The notes under the pieces: model-generated
What the model saw: the letters and a program-made list of their open reading frames with translations, nothing else
The model's database searches: none
What the model was told of the DNA's origin: nothing
Position numbers and translations under genes: made by a program
Source of the DNA: Akebia trifoliata
Lineage: Eukaryota > Streptophyta > Magnoliopsida > Ranunculales > Lardizabalaceae
Assembly (NCBI GenBank): GCA_017979445.1
Contig: CM030718.1
Coordinates: 23,865,021-23,929,020 of the forward strand
DNA: 64,000 bases
Direction: 5' to 3'
In this document: positions 49,857-63,200 of the stretch, piece by piece
Layout of the letters: every line of letters starts with the position of its first letter
Position numbering within the stretch: position 1 is the first letter of the stretch

Positions 49857-51217
49857 ATGAAAAAAATGCAGAGGAAGCTTTTCTCGATGATTTATCTCTG
49901 TTTTCTTCTTTTCATGAGCGTCAAAGCTCAAATACCTGGTGAGCAATCTCTCCCTTATCTTATTTCTTTGATCAAACTCAGATCAATTTCTCTATTTGTT
50001 AGTTTTCTCTTGATCTCTTCAAATCTAATTAGGTGTTTCTGAGTTTCAGAGTATCGATGCATGTATAGGAATCCGTTAATTAAGTTCCGATTTTTGACAA
50101 ATTGTTCGTTCGTTTGTTCTAGTTAGTTACAGGAATTAGTTCAATTAAGTCCAATTTGAAACGGAGAAGTTTTTATTTTTAATTTTTAATTTTTAATTTA
50201 GAGAATTTTGGAGAATTATTGCCAAAAAATTGGGAAATTTTACTATTATTATAGAAAATATATGCAAGCCAAATAGTTCTCCACACATTTATGCACATGG
50301 TTGAAAGATTGAGAATCTAAGAGGAAAGAAATTTAAATAAGTTTTACGAAGTAAATTTAAATTAAAATAATTGATTTTATAGCCAAATTGACATGCATCT
50401 CTATATTGGTTTGTTTAATGTGGGATGAAAGGAAATTATGGGTTTCCTTAAATTTTTTGGTTTTCCTAAACTAAAGAAAAAAATGAAAAATGAAAAATCT
50501 AAAAAATAAATCTGGTGTAAATTCATCAGGAATTTGTAGATTATTGTGTTTATAAATTTTCATATTAATGGAACTTAGACATATAAAATAAAATGAAATT
50601 ACAGAGAAATAAAAATTTTACATAAGAAAAACTTCAAAGTATGAAACTTGAGGAGTTCTTAACGTTGATTTCAAGTTTTCAATCCCTGCAATTTTTTATT
50701 TTTGACTTGAGAACCTTTAGTGGAGTTATCATTTTCACCGAAATTGCGAAAAATATGGATATGGAAATGCTTTTAAATAGCTTTCATCTGTTTTGAAGTA
50801 TTGTTCATGAATCATAAAATTTACTTATATATTTACAAGGAAACATCCCTTTTCAAAGGTATAAATCAGTGGTTCTCGGGTGGAGGTCTCGATTCAGCAT
50901 TCAATAACACTAGTACATAATATATAAATTCAATGAAAATGTCAAACCTGCAAAGTTCACTTGATGCAATATCGAGCGTAAATAATGCATTTTATAGTAG
51001 TCTACTATATTTCCCAAAATATTGTTCTAGATATATATATACACATGATCCCAACCCTATAAACACAAAATCCAATGGTTGAGATTTATGAGTATTTTGA
51101 TAACACAAATCTCGGAGATACTTATCCCACAGGATAAATCCCAACCATTGGATTTTGCATTTAAAGGGATCATGTGTTTTTTTCATGAGTCATTCTTAAG
51201 AGTCATAGGGTCCTGAC

Positions 51218-51251
<34 letters not shown>

Positions 51252-54200
51252 TGATTTAGTACTTAATATTACATTTAAGGAGCTTTAAGAAAGAGGTTTT
51301 CTGCTAAAATATCGCTGACGCATTTGATCATGTGAAGCAGGTTTTGTAAGCTTGGATTGTGGTGGCAAGGAGAATTTTACAGATAATCTAGGACTTGTGT
51401 GGACTTCTGATAATCAAATTACATATGGTGAAACAACTGAGATATCAGTTGCTAATGAGACTCGGAAGCAATATATGACGCTAAGATACTTCCCCGGAGA
51501 TAATAGGAAATATTGTTATATGCTTGATGTTGAAACTAGAACTCGGTACCTTGTAAGAACAACCTTCTTATATGGGAACTTTGACAACAATAATGTCTAT
51601 CCAAAGTTTGATATCTCGCTAGGGGCGACTCATTGGTCGACTATTGTTATTTCAGATGTTAATACCATAGAAGTCCGAGAATTGATCTTTTTGGCTAATG
51701 CACCAACAATAAGTGTGTGTTTATCCAACGCTACCACTGGCCAGCCATTTATCTCTACCCTTGAGCTTCGGAAATTTAATGGTTCAATCTATTACACCGA
51801 ACAAGAAACAGAATTTTTTCTTAGCGTGTCTGCAAGAATAAACTTTGGTGCAGAGAGTGAAGATCCTGTCAGGTATACTTCAAACTATGGTTAAAGATGT
51901 TTTATGGTTAGATCTTTTCTGTTTGGCATACTTTTAGAATATCAATGCTTGTTTGATGGGCTACTGTACTGTCCAGGGGCTGAGCCTCATAGAACCAAGG
52001 AGGAGGGGAGGGCTATAGGCCCCACTGAAGTTTGAAAAAATAAAAATTAATTGAAGTTTCAGTCTATAAAAGAAATAAGGTTTATAGAGGCGGATTTTTC
52101 GGCCTCTACATAGACCAAAACGTCTGCAACATAGATTTATTCGACGTTATTATTTTAAAAAATCAGGTCTATAGTGGTGGATATTTCCATCACTATATAC
52201 CTTAAATTAAAATTTAAAAAAAAAAACCCGTAAGTTCTATAGAGGCAGAGATATAAAATAACTATTTAAAAATATAAATAATGGCCTATAGCAATTAGTA
52301 TTAAGCACCCATGTTTCTAGCTAGTCTACCTCAATATTGAGTGGTCTTTGAATGACTAAGGTTTCTTCATATTTCAAGGTTCAACTGGTTAAAAATCCAT
52401 TGTTTTGCAATAAGCAGTGACGAGTCCAACATTGGCATAGAAGGAAACCAAGGTTATCAGTTTATCATCGTTAGCACTTAGCCCCACTGATAGAAAATCC
52501 TGGTTCCGCTCCTGGAACTGTGTTAGCAGAAATTGAAGTAATTTCTCTACAGCTTTAACTTAGATTGATTTCAGTAATCTAAAATTTGCTAGGTAATCTG
52601 ATCTGCCAAAAAGGCATCCATTTTTATTTTCCCTGAATTCTTCTTACTCCTTAGCCATGGCACTGTCCTTAAACATGATTTTTTATGTTTATTTCAGGTA
52701 CCCGGATGATCCATTTGATAGATTATGGCAGTCAGACTCTTTGAAGAAGGCAAATTACCTTGTCGATGTTGCTGCGGGAACCGAGAAGGTGTCAACCCTA
52801 ATGCCTATTGATGTTAACATAGCTGAAAGACCACCTGAAAAAGTGATGCAGACCGCTGTGGTTGGTAGAAAGGGGTCATTAACTTACAGGTTAAACTTGG
52901 AAGGTTTTCCAGGTTTTGGATGGGCTGTCTCATACTTTGCCGAAATTGAAGATTTTGGTACAAATGAGACCAGGAAATTTAATCTTATGCTCCCAGGCAT
53001 GCCTGACATCAGAAAAGCTATTGTTAATATTCAAGAAAATGCCCAAGGAAAATATCGGTTATATCAACCGGGATTCACCAACATATCACTCCCTTTTATA
53101 TTGAATTTCGCGTTTAGAAAAACTACTGATTCATCCCGGGGACCCCTCTTGAATGCTATGGAGATAAATAAGTACCTGGCGATCAGTGAAGGTTCTCTAG
53201 ATGGTAGGCATAGATTTGGTTCCATGACTGCTCTCTAGAATCATGGTTTTAAATCTTGTTTGAAACTGAGATAACTCGCCCGAGTCATCTCGGTATCATT
53301 CATGAACTAGACGGATAGACAAGGTGTCTCACATGTGCCAAATCTCTCAAGACATGAGATGACTCAGGCGATATTTTGTAAATCTTGTCCAAGTCAGTAA
53401 AACTCGTCAGAGTCAACCTGGATTTTTATATTTAATTAAAAATAATAATTTTTTTATTAAATTTAAGTATTTATTATCTGAATAAATTATGATTAAATAT
53501 CTTCTAATCTACCTTGTTTTCTATAAAAAAAACTATAATTATTTTCATGTAAATATATGTAAATAAATAATTGTAAAACAAGTTAAATAGTCTATCTCGT
53601 CCGAGACAACTCTGTTTTGTCGATGAACGAGATGAGATGTCAAACCAAGTTTTGAAACCATGTGTGGAATGGTATTCTTGGTCGAATAATATAAACATTT
53701 TTGATAGAAGGTTTTTATGAATTTCAGGAATGGTTATGACTAGACTCGTCTCACAATACCCATCAGCAGATTGGGCAAAAGAAGGTGGTGACCCGTGCTT
53801 GCCTGTTCCATGGTCTTGGTTGCAATGCAACTCAGATCCAAAACCAAGGATAGTCTCAATGTACTAGAAGATTTTTCTCCTTACACTACAAAACTTGATG
53901 TCTTCTTGAATTGCTATTAACACATTGATCTCTTTGCTTGTTTAAGTTCTGTACTCTTGCTAGAAAGAAATGCCGCAAATTTAATTTGAACTGTTCTGGT
54001 GGCTGGTACTTCTGCAGTACTTTGTCCGGGAAGAATATGACAGGGAATATTCCTTCAGAGTTGACAAACTTGACAGGCCTAGTTGAGCTGTAAGATTTTA
54101 AATCCGTGCTTATTTTACTGCATGTTATCACAGCGCTGCAACTTGAGCAGGCCAAACCTGACCTTGGGAGGTTTGGGCACAGTTAACTAGGGTTTGGGCA

Positions 54201-57200
54201 AAAATGTTTTTGATCGAATCAAATCGAACTGGATTCAGGCATAGACATTGGGTTGCCCGATTTGCTCAAACCCAAACTTATTGTTGTTATAATTTAAAAA
54301 TATTTTGAATATCTATGGTTTTTCTCGTTCACATTTCAAACTTTAGTCAATCATCATCATCTTTTTCTTTACATTTGTTTATAATTTCATGTATGTGAAT
54401 TTTGAAATATATTTTTAGAACAAGTAATTGTAAATTTTATATTTTTTAACATATACCACTTATCTTTATGCAAGTCATTATTATTACTAAATTATCTAGA
54501 ATTAATAAGGAATGAGCCAACCCGACTTGGGTTGGGCTTGGATTTTGATCATTTCATGCCCGAGATCGGGTTAGGTGCAGGCATGGGTTGGCATTTGTCA
54601 AGTGCGGGTTGATCCCCAACCCCGCCTAACCCGCCCGAGTTGCAGCCCTATGTTGACAAACATTTTTTTGGTAATTTGGAGTTTAATGTCGGTTTCTCTT
54701 TTTAAATTAACAACTTATTACATTATGCTTGTAGGTGGCTTGACGGGAACTCACTTACAGGTCCAATACCTGATTTTACCGAAATCACAAACTTAAAAAT
54801 CATGTAAAGCCTATGCTTTAATCTATTGTTACTCTATATTTCAACAAAATTTAAATCAAATCAAGAGGTTTGATATCTTTGTTTACTGTAGTCATCTTGA
54901 GAAAAATCACTTGACTGGAGAGATTCCTTCATCTTTGGTGAACCTGCAGAATTTGAGGGAACTGTAAGTTTTCAGATCCTGAACATTGTTTTTTATATGC
55001 TTCGAAAACTAATTACTCGTTGTAGTGCACATAACGTTTTATTGCTTTTAAGCGTAAAACTTCACTTCTTTATGTTGTAGTGCACACAACATTTTCTTAC
55101 TTTTAAGCGTAAAACTTTTGTACTTCTTTACTCTGTGGTTCAGGTACTTGCAGAACAATATGTTATCGGGAACAGTTCCGTCAGGTCTTCTCAACAAGAA
55201 TCTGGTCTTGAAGTAGGTTCTGTCTTCTCTACATAGACACCTATGCATATACTGCATTTAATAGTCTAAAATTCCTGCTGTATGTGTTATAGATTAGTGG
55301 AATGCAGGGAAACAGTTCATGTAGTAGTATAAATTTTACATGCTTACTTAGATTCTTTTTTTATTTTTTTTTATCATAGATTCTTGAATGCATGATAAAC
55401 TAATTATTTATGTTAATCTTATCAATATAGGGAAATGCTTTAGATTTTCCTTGGGGTTATCATTTTTTTTTTTCATTTTTTTGTTTATTATGCCTGAAAG
55501 GAACTTTGAATAAAGTTTTATAGAGATGTCGGTTGTTTGTTCTATTTACTTGTTTTCCAATTAGGAAGGTAGTAGGCCATTAAAATCCCTAGGATTTTTC
55601 TGTACACATTGGTGTGGGTTTTGATGAAGAAATCACATTATTTTGGAGAAAAATCTTGGGGTATGCATGTGCAATTTGGGTTTGGTGCCTATTTATTTTG
55701 CATCTTGAAGTCGTGGATGAAGCAAAAAGAATAGTGGAAAAAACACTTCTCTTTAGAGTGGTACTGTAATATTAGTGTGATATTGAAAACAAAGTAATAA
55801 AAACCAATGCATCCCTGTGAAAGTAATGGATCAAGTGGGTTTATCATGACATGCAATATTATCTCCTATAATTTTTCTGTCATGCTGACTATTTTTTAAT
55901 TTGAACCCTTTAGAGAAGTACTTAATATCAGTTCGATAATAGAGAGAAGATTAAGTTATCATTAATTAGCCCTAATTAGGCTATAAAAGAGTTACATAAG
56001 ATTAATAAATAAGAAAAAGACTATAATAACCCTAGACTTATTTAACACTCCCCCTCAAGTTGGTGCGTGGATATCAACTATGCCCAACTTGGATAAGACA
56101 TCTTCAAAGGAAGTTTTACTAACTCCTTTAGTAAGAACATCAGCAAGTTGTTGAGAGGTAGGAACAAAGGGAGTACAAATCTGTCCAGAAACTATCTTTT
56201 CTCTAATGAAATGACGATCAACTTCTATATGCTTCGTTCTATCATGCTGAACTGGATTTGCAGCTATGTTAATAGCTGATTTATTATCGCAATATAGTAA
56301 GAAGGGGACCGGCACAGGAAGACATAAATCAGCGAGTAAGATTTTGAGCCACAACAACTCGCATACTCCAAGTGCCATAGCTCTATATTCTGACTCAGCA
56401 CTCGATCGAGAAACTACATCCTGCTTCTTACTACGCCAAGTTACCAAGTTACCACCAACTTTAGTACAATACCCAGAAGTAGACCTTCTATCAGTCACTG
56501 AACCAGCATAATCTGCATCTGTCCATGCCTCAATGCGAAGATGACCATGGTTGTTGAATAAAATACCTCGACCAGGACATCCCTTAAGGTATCTAAGAAT
56601 ACGATAAACAGCAGCAAGATGAGATGTTCGAGGCGAGTGCATAAACTGACTTACAACACTAACAGCATAGGCAATGTCAGGGCGAGTCATAGATAAGTAG
56701 ATCAACTTTCCCACAAGACGCTGATATTGGCCAATATCTGATACACACTCCCCCTCAGAATCAGCCAACCTATGATTCTGCTCAATAGGAGTATCAGCTG
56801 GACGAGATCCAAGCTGACCAGAGGCACTGAGTAAATCAAGAACATACTTACGCTGAGAAATAAATATACCGGACTGAGACCGGGCAACCTCAATACCCAG
56901 AAAATAGCGAAGATGGCCAAGATCCTTAATCTCAAATTGACGTCCTAAGTAAGTTTTGACCTCGGTAAGGCCATCGGCATCATCGCCAGTAATAACAATA
57001 TCATCCACATACACAATCAGAGCAACAATTTTGCCTTGGGAGTGACGCAAGAACAAGGTATGATCAGCAGAACTCTGATGGAAACCAAACTGATGCATGG
57101 CCTTAGTGAAGCGCTCAGACCAAGCACGAGGAGACTGTTTCAGACCATAAAGGGACCGGTGAAGACGACAAACATGTGCAGGAGAAGCAGAAGAAAGAAA

Positions 57201-60200
57201 CCCAGGAGGTTGGACCATATAGACTTCTTCTTGAAGATCACCGTTGAGAAAAGCATTCTTGACATCTAACTGAAAGAGAGGCCAGCCGCGGATAGCAGCA
57301 ACAGAAAGGAGAACACGGATGGTGGTCATCTTGGCAACCGGAGCAAAAGTTTCCTGATAATCAATCCCATAAGTCTGAGCATAACCTTTGGCCACCAAAC
57401 GAGCCTTATAACGAGCAATGGAACCGTCCGGATTATGCTTAAGCGTGAAGACCCAACGACAACCCACAGCTTTCCTTCCAGGCGGAAGAGGAACAATTTC
57501 CCAAGTTTGAGTCTTGTCAAGAGCAGTCAACTCATCAATCATAGCTGCTCGCCACTCAGGATGAGCAATAGCATCTGCAACAGTAGTAGGAAGAGAAACA
57601 GAGGAAACAGAAGCAAGAAAACTCCGATAGGAGGGTGATAGTGCAGAATCAGAGATATAATTTGAAATGGGATAAGTACAAGTACGCTTACCCTTACGAG
57701 TGGCAATAGGACGATCATCACAGGGAACCGACGGAGGAGGAACTGGAGGCGAGGAGGCGAGCTGGTCGGACATAGAAGTGATGGAAGTATCACGGGGACG
57801 TCGAGAGTAAACCTGCAATGGAGGAGAGGACGAACTGACGGGGGGTGGAGAGGGAGGAACAGGCATGGGAAGGGGAAATAAAGAAGGAAAAGAATCATCA
57901 GGTGAATCTAGAGGAAACCACTCAGATTGAATACCAACGGACCCACTATAGTAAGGAGTATGCTCAAAAAAGGAAACATCTCGAGAAATGAAACGCCGTC
58001 GAGAAGGAGGATGGTAACAACGGTATCCTTTCTGGGTGGAGGAATAACCCAGAAAGATACATTTGACAGCCTTAGGGTCAAGTTTAGTACGAGTTGGGGC
58101 AAGAATTTGAACAAAGCAGACACACCCAAACACGCGTGGAGGAAGTGGAAACACAGGACGATCTGGAGAGAGTTTAGAGAGGGGTGTGGCAAACTGAAGA
58201 ACACTAGAGGGGGTCCGATTAATAAGGTAAACGGCAGTAAGAACTGCATCGGCCCAATAGGATTGAGGCACATTCATGCCAATAGAAATGGCACGAGCTA
58301 ACTCTAGAATATGGCGATTTTTTCGTTCTGAGCGACCATTCTGCTGAGGGGTTTTTACATTGGACATTTGATGCTCAATGCCAGACTCTAAACAAAGTTT
58401 CAAGACTTCACTATAGGTGTACTCAGTACCATGATCAGAACGGAAGGTCTTGATGGTACAACCAAATTGGGTATGAATCATAGCAAGAAATTGCTTGAAG
58501 ATCCCATAAACCTCACTCTTGTGTTTCATAAGATAAACCCAAGTGGTACGACTGTGGTCATCGATAAACAAAACAAAATAGCGAAAACCAAGAGTGGATG
58601 TGACCGGGGAAGGACCCCACACATCAGAATGAATTAAGTCAAACATAGTAGGTGTAGTAGTATTCATACTAATAGGATAAGAAGAACGCACATGTTTAGC
58701 TAATTGACAAGTTTCACAAGACAAATCAAACAAATTGTTATTATGAAATAAAGTAGGGAACATGTGTTTTAAATATCCAAAGGAAATATGGCCTAAACGT
58801 AAATGCCAACGCATTACAAGAGCCTTATTGGACTGACTACGACTACTACTAAGCTGAAGAGCAGAATGAGTGCTAGGTGAACCGGGAACGTCCAAGAGAT
58901 ACAATCCATTTTCTTCATGTCCAGTGCCAATCGTCCTCTTCGACTCCAGATCCTGAAAGACACAATGAGAGGGATAAAAAGTTACACTGCAGTTCAAATT
59001 TTTTGTAAGACTACTAACAGATACAAGGTTAGTAGTAAGTTGAGGAACATGAAGTGTGTTAATTAAGGATAAAGAAGATGTAACGGGTAAATGACCTTGA
59101 CCAGCTATGGAAGACAAAGAACCATCAGCCAGTCGGACCTTGCGATGACCAGAACAAACACTATAGGTTTTAAAGAGGGAGGACGTACCGGTCATGTTAT
59201 CTGAGGCACCAGAATCAATGATCCATGGTGAGGAAGTGGTAGAAACACTGTGTGCAGATGCAAAGGTACCTGAGTGAGCGAAGGTAGAAACTGGCTGAGA
59301 TGAAGTCTCTATCTGATTGAAGAATTTTCTAAACTTGTCAAGCTCGTCTTGGGACAGAGAAACTGAATCCGATGAGGAGGTAATAGCTGAAGGAGGTGCT
59401 AAATCATTCATTTGCTGAGAAACTACATGAGCTGAAGACCGTTGAGACTGTTGACGATGCTGGTTAGGACGACCATGAAGTGCATAACAGCGAGCCTTCA
59501 CATGACCTAATTTTCCACAATGATCACACTTATGTCGCTGACGGGTAGGCAGAGACCCACTGGGGGAGTGTGAAGAAGGTAGACGAGCAAGCATAGCAGA
59601 GTGATCTCCCGAAGAAAGGGGTATGACAGCTGCGCGACGACTCTCATCAGCCAATACATAGGAATACGCAGTCTGTAGGGAAGGAAAAGGATCCATTCCC
59701 AATAAATGAACCCTCGCATACTCAAACTCATCCCGGAGACCAGCCAAAAACTGAAAAACCCGATTCTTATCCAGAATTGACGCATACAATGTCTCATCAA
59801 GAGGGTCCTTCCAAGAGTAGTACGAAGAATAAAATGTCAACTCTTCCCACCGAGCACGTAGTTGTGATATATAGGTAGTAACAGAAGAGTCACCCTGCGA
59901 GAGTCGAGAAATCTCACGTTCTAGGTTAAAAATGCGAACATTGTTTTGACGTTGCGAGTAAATACTCTTTGCGGAATCCCATATCTGTTTTGCTGTCGAG
60001 GAGAACATAAAACCAGCTGCAATGTGTGATTGCATAGATGTAACCAGCCAAGAACGGACCATAGAATCATTAGCAAACCATTGTGAATAAGAACTGTCGG
60101 TCAGTGCAGGTTGTTTGTCCGCCCCTGTGAGGAAACCAATCTTCCCTTTTCCACCAATGAACATTTCAACCGATCGTGCCCAAAGGAGATAGTTAGGACC

Positions 60201-63200
60201 ATCTAATTTCACAGTAGTAATTTGAATGCCTGGAAAGTCAGTTGAATGAGAAGGAAGACCACTCGATCCATTACTAAAACCAGTGATAGAGGAAGAGGAT
60301 GAGTCAGAAGCCATCAAATAATCCGAATACTTTGGTTTGAAGAGAGTTCACGAAGATGAGGGTACGACTTTCTAGGATAAAGTGATCGCAGCACCCTAAA
60401 GGTGACAATACACGATCGAAAGAGCTATAACGGTTGATTAAACACTGTTATGGATGGCCCACGTAATCATTACCGCAAGTAATCCTCTTTGCATCCGGGT
60501 TGATTAATAAGTTGTGTAAACAGCCAAAGGTCAAGGGTTCGAGGGTCAGTAGAGAGGTGAGAACAGCCTTAAACAGCACTGGTTGTGATCGAAACCCTTC
60601 GTAGATGTTCAAGAACACTGCCGGAACCCTCATATGACCACTATGGGGATCGGAAAACTAAAACATAGCCACCAGCTGAGTCGCACGAACTAGAACAGCA
60701 CTGATTAGGTTCGTCTGTGCAAGAAACAAGTCGCACGACGTCTAAAAAACCACCTTGGGTGTCGCCGGACCTCAATACAGCCACCTTAGGTGTCGCCGGA
60801 CCTCAATACAGCCACCGTGGGTGTCGCCGGACCTCAATACAGCCACCTTGGGTGTCGCCGGACCTCAATACAGCCACTGTGGGTGTCGCCGGACCTCAAT
60901 ACAGCCACTGTGGGTGTCGCCGGACTGAAATATAGCTGTCTTAGGAGTCGCAGGCTCTAAATAGCATCGTTGCTGTACGTAAAACTGGATTGCAGCCTTC
61001 GAATATGGTTTAACTCCCTATCGCATGATGCGATTAGGGTTTGCAGCAACAGAGAACCCCCGTAGGGGTGATATAGGTTGAAGACAAGTAGTGTAGGGGT
61101 GTACGAAGTTGATTAAGGTCTGTTACAGGTGAAGAAGGAGGAGTTACAGGTGAAGAAGGAAGAGTTCGATACCAAGCTCTGATACCAAGTTCGATAATAG
61201 AGAGAAGATTAAGTTATCATTAATTAGCCCTAATTAGGCTATAAAAGAGTTACATAAGATTAATAAATAAGAAAAAGACTATAATAACCCTAGACTTATT
61301 TAACAATATCCGTGTGATATTTGGAAAAAAAATTAATAAAAACCATTGTATCCCTTTGAAATCTAAATAAATTCATTGTAAGAAACACTTATTTCTAATA
61401 CTGAATGGATGAAGTGAGATTTATCATTACATGCAATATTATGTCCTATAGTTTTTCTGTCATGTTGACTATTTGTTAATTAGAATTGTCATAGTAGCTT
61501 GTAAATATAAAATCATATCCTACTAACTGGAAAAAAAAAATGTTAAAAAAGTTTATAGTCATATCCATATCTTGATTCATCTGACTGTTGGAAATATGAG
61601 CCTATGCAAAGCCATTTTCCTGATTTATATAAAGTCCATTAATTGTAATTAATTTACTGTTGTGGGGATATTTATGTTATTTTCATGAGGTGAAAGGAGG
61701 TTCTTAGGAAGCATTGTTAGGACAACAGATACACAAAGATTGTGTATAGATCTGTTTTCCTAGTTCTTTGTTAACCTAAAATGTTCACAATTGAGGATGA
61801 GTAGGCGTCTCATTTAATGACTAGCACACGTAGAATTTCCATAAGATAGGATGACCTTGCTCGGTCATTGAAGTGATTGACTTCAAACTTACATTTGATT
61901 GTGTTATTATTCATCAATATGAATCCAAAGGGAATTCACTTGATAAAATATTATGGTTAATGGAAGATGTTTCTTTCTCATGTGTCAATTATTCTTAGAC
62001 TTGTGTGGATATACCATGGGTATTTTTGGTTAACATTGTACTTAAGAGAGATCAAATATCCAACAAGGGATCCACCTTAATTGAACAAAAAGTCCGGCTG
62101 GTGATATTTGATAAAATAGCTTTACCAAATCCTTTTAAAGGATTTGTATGATATAATATTACATTTCAAAAAGATTTTCTGTGATTTTTCAAGTCCAATA
62201 GAATCACATAATTTTGTCAGAAAGTTTTCTTCGGAAGCAATAGGGGTTAGGCAGTAATAAAATTAATTTCTTGAAGGCTTTTGAGGGATATTGTATGGTG
62301 GAGGGACCAAATTGTTATGGGTGCATAGAATGGAGATCTCTGTGATATTCAAATCTCTTGGTGGTTCATTTGCATATAATTTACCAGGTTTATATGCAGT
62401 TAGTTTAGTTCTAATATAAAAAATTTAATGTGATTAATTTTTTAAGGTTTATTTAAATCTGGAAGAAATGGATGAACCAAAGCTATATAGCCTATGAGGT
62501 TGGAACCCAAAACTTAACACGAAGTATATGCTTATGTTTTAATTTCATGCTCACAGCTACTCTGGAAATATCAATCTTCACAAAAACGGGGGTCGACAGA
62601 ACCACATGAGCATTATTATTGGATCATCAGTTGGGGCTGCTGTTCTGCTTATAGCTACTATTGCGTCTTACCTAATCTTGCACAGGAGAAAGAAGAGATA
62701 CTCCAAGGAAGGTCCGAATGTGAAACTTTCGTGAATTTTTTGGTCCTGTAGGAAAAATCTCAATATACTCAAATTTGGATGTTTTGTCTCCCGATTTTTT
62801 TCAGATGAGCTTACGAGTGCCCTGCCTGCTCAGAGGCTAGTTTCTACCTTACGTGAGGCTGCCGCAGAAACTGCACACTGTTTTGCGTTATCTGACATTG
62901 AAGATACCACCAAGAACTTTGAGAGGAAAATTGGTTCTGGGGGCTTTGGAGTAGTATACTACGGAAAGATGAAAAATGGAAAGGAGATTGCAGTCAAAGT
63001 TCTAACTAGCAATTCGTACCAGGGAAAGAGGGAATTTTCCAATGAGGTAACTTCTAATGTACACATATCTTCTCTGTCTTGGCTCGGATTCAGCATTTTT
63101 CAAACTTTTGTTTAGATTGTTGTTTTGTTTCTTAAATTTATTTTTGTATCTGAAAGAAAAGGGAAAAGCCCAGGGATTATACAGTATATACAAAAGGGAG

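Larger units (their letters stand above)
55930..61305 (-). mobile_element. Complete Ty1/copia retrotransposon, antisense in an intron
   Basis: A 5376-bp element on the minus strand. The two 118-bp LTRs (55930-56047 and 61188-61305) appear identical by eye. Target duplication ATATC (55925-55929 and 61306-61310). Directly inside the 5' LTR is the primer binding site TGGTATCAGAGC (61176-61187, complementary to initiator Met tRNA). Just before the 3' LTR is the polypurine tract TTGAGGGGGAG (56048-56058). LTRs read TGTTAAAT...CGAACT, so they end in CT, not CA. A leader of about 860 bp precedes the single Gag-Pol frame. The short LTR and size fit the Ale/Retrofit type, with moderate confidence. Confidence 0.97.

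Noticed and set aside
56266..58637. Several + strand open frames of 67-124 codons
   Set aside because: Shadows of the copia polyprotein on the other strand.
60717..60935. 72-residue + strand frame with repeated GVAGPQYSH-type units
   Set aside because: It is the translation of the 31-bp leader repeat on the strand opposite to the element. The repeat cycles through all frames, so openness is a by-product.
60750..60966. Direct repeats of 31 bp, CRISPR-like at first sight
   Set aside because: Units are head to tail without spacers, and lie in a plant retrotransposon leader.
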